64,000 nucleotides of DNA. Origin: Alteribacter natronophilus (GTDB lineage Bacteria; Bacillota; Bacilli; Bacillales; Salisediminibacteriaceae). This document shows positions 63,581-64,000 of the stretch, in pieces. Under the pieces are notes generated by a model that did no database searches, was not told the DNA's origin, and worked only from the letters and a program-made list of their open reading frames with translations. Within the stretch, counting starts at the first letter, position 1. Each line of letters starts with the position of its first letter. The stretch covers positions 1,358,035 through 1,422,034 of the forward strand of contig NZ_VCRO01000001.1 of NCBI RefSeq assembly GCF_006007885.1, read 5' to 3'. A program made the position numbers and the translations under genes.

Positions 63581-63763
63581 ATGAGTGAACCCAGGGATCT
63601 CCAGCACGAAGGAAAAAGCGATGCCTACCTTGATGTTGACCGGATGACAAATGAAGGCCTGGCCGGCGGCAGGGATCACATTGCCTACGGGAAACGGCAG
63701 ATTGAGGAATCACAGGACATTCACAAAGAAGCTCCCCCCTATTCAGCAGAAAAGGAAGACTGA
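63581..63763 (+). CDS. Small acidic hydrophilic protein
   Basis: A 60-residue frame starts at ATG 63581, seven nt after ACAGGAGG. The product is charged and lacks hydrophobic segments (SEPRDLQHEGKSDAYLDVDR, then NEGLAGGRDHI). The region EGLAGGRDHIAYGKRQIEES has a faint likeness to DUF4025 (YozQ) proteins, too weak to name. An upstream in-frame extension crosses yheE. Confidence 0.6.
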   Translation: MSEPRDLQHEGKSDAYLDVDRMTNEGLAGGRDHIAYGKRQIEESQDIHKEAPPYSAEKED

Positions 63764-63772
63764 TCAGCCGGA

Positions 63773-63898
63773 GGCTGGGACAGAAGTGTTTTAATAAACG
63801 AGAATCCGAACAGCGGCCGGGCGGTAATCCGCTCGTGAAACATCCTCCGCTGAGGCAGGGCACTGGATTCTCTGTTGGACACTTTTTATGTCCCAGCC
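63773..63898. repeat. Intergenic repeat family A, copy 4 (short form)
   Basis: It runs from GGCTGGGACAGAAGTGTTTT to TTTTTATGTCCCAGCC. The interior keeps GAGAATCCGAACAGCGGCCG but the GC-rich core is deleted, as in copy 2. On the plus strand the right end is followed by TTTTTC, so the pair of ends could act as a terminator for the small protein gene. Confidence 0.85.
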
Positions 63899-63954
63899 TT
63901 TTTCTTACCTTTAGTCAAGGGTATGCCGTTAACTTCTTTTACTTTTTATTATTA

Positions 63955-63998
63955 GGTGGAGGTGGAAGGGGGACCCCTTCCACCTCCACCTGATTTTT
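63955..63998 (+). terminator. Long perfect hairpin near the window end
   Basis: GGTGGAGGTGGAAGGGG and CCCCTTCCACCTCCACC form a perfect 17-bp stem with a 2-3 nt loop, followed by TGATTTTTC. It is more stable than needed for a normal terminator. Its gene partner lies upstream (small protein gene) or beyond the window on the other strand. Confidence 0.8.
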
Positions 63999-64000
63999 CA

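Overview
The window looks like a chromosomal segment of a spore-forming member of the Bacillaceae, probably a halo- or alkaliphilic one. Evidence for spore formation: bofC, coxA, safA, spo0B, a GerA-type germination operon, pbpF, hpr/scoC, YjcZ-type microproteins and yheC/yheD homologues. The secreted and envelope proteins (for example PrsA) are very acidic, and the haem genes are of the Gram-positive coproporphyrin-pathway type. No rRNA, tRNA, prophage, insertion sequence with transposase or CRISPR array was seen.

Layout. 1-10.9 kb (minus strand): ruvB (cut by the window edge), ruvA, bofC, yebC, coxA, safA, pheA, pheB, obg, spo0B and a soluble sporulation-kinase-like histidine kinase. This is the gene order of one region of the Bacillus subtilis chromosome. 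11.1-13.2 kb: a solitary ureohydrolase with an altered metal-ligand motif, a strong orphan terminator and a 14-unit, 51-bp tandem array. 13.2-24.5 kb (minus): hemY-hemH-hemE, a four-gene germinant receptor operon, pbpF and a DJ-1/PfpI protein. 24.7-35.2 kb: ccdA, the M20 hydrolase yhaA, ecsABC, an MFS transporter, hit, serC, hpr, a DUF3267 protein and a YpmS-like protein. 35.4-41.9 kb: microproteins, prsA, a maltose PTS cluster (malA, malP, malR) and yhaL. 42-50.7 kb: a second tandem array, yhaM, the cssRS two-component pair and the SbcCD-like pair yhaN/yhaO. 51-64 kb: the ABC exporter yhaPQ, yhzD, a thioesterase, yhaX, yheA, yheB, four consecutive ATP-grasp genes of the YheC/YheD family, yheE and a small acidic protein. 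From the hem genes onward the order again follows B. subtilis, but a different part of its chromosome, so a rearrangement joint lies near 10-13 kb.

How the genes work together. Several units serve the spore: SpoIVB/SigK timing (bofC), coat and cortex (safA, coxA), phosphorelay (spo0B plus the adjacent kinase), germination (ger operon) and spore peptidoglycan (pbpF). A second theme is secretion and envelope quality control: prsA, cssRS, ecsAB, ccdA. The mal cluster has a readable promoter with an overlapping cre and a symmetric candidate operator.

The most unusual signal is non-coding. At least eleven intergenic repeats fall into three families with different terminal inverted repeats, yet they share one GC-rich core. 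One such element forms the 3' end of the last ATP-grasp gene, one separates the first ATP-grasp gene from the other three, and one abuts ecsB. Two unrelated-looking minisatellites of 51 and about 52 bp add to this. The fourfold ATP-grasp cluster, the ureohydrolase with Cys in place of a metal-binding Asp, and the small membrane protein that opens the germination operon are the best protein leads.
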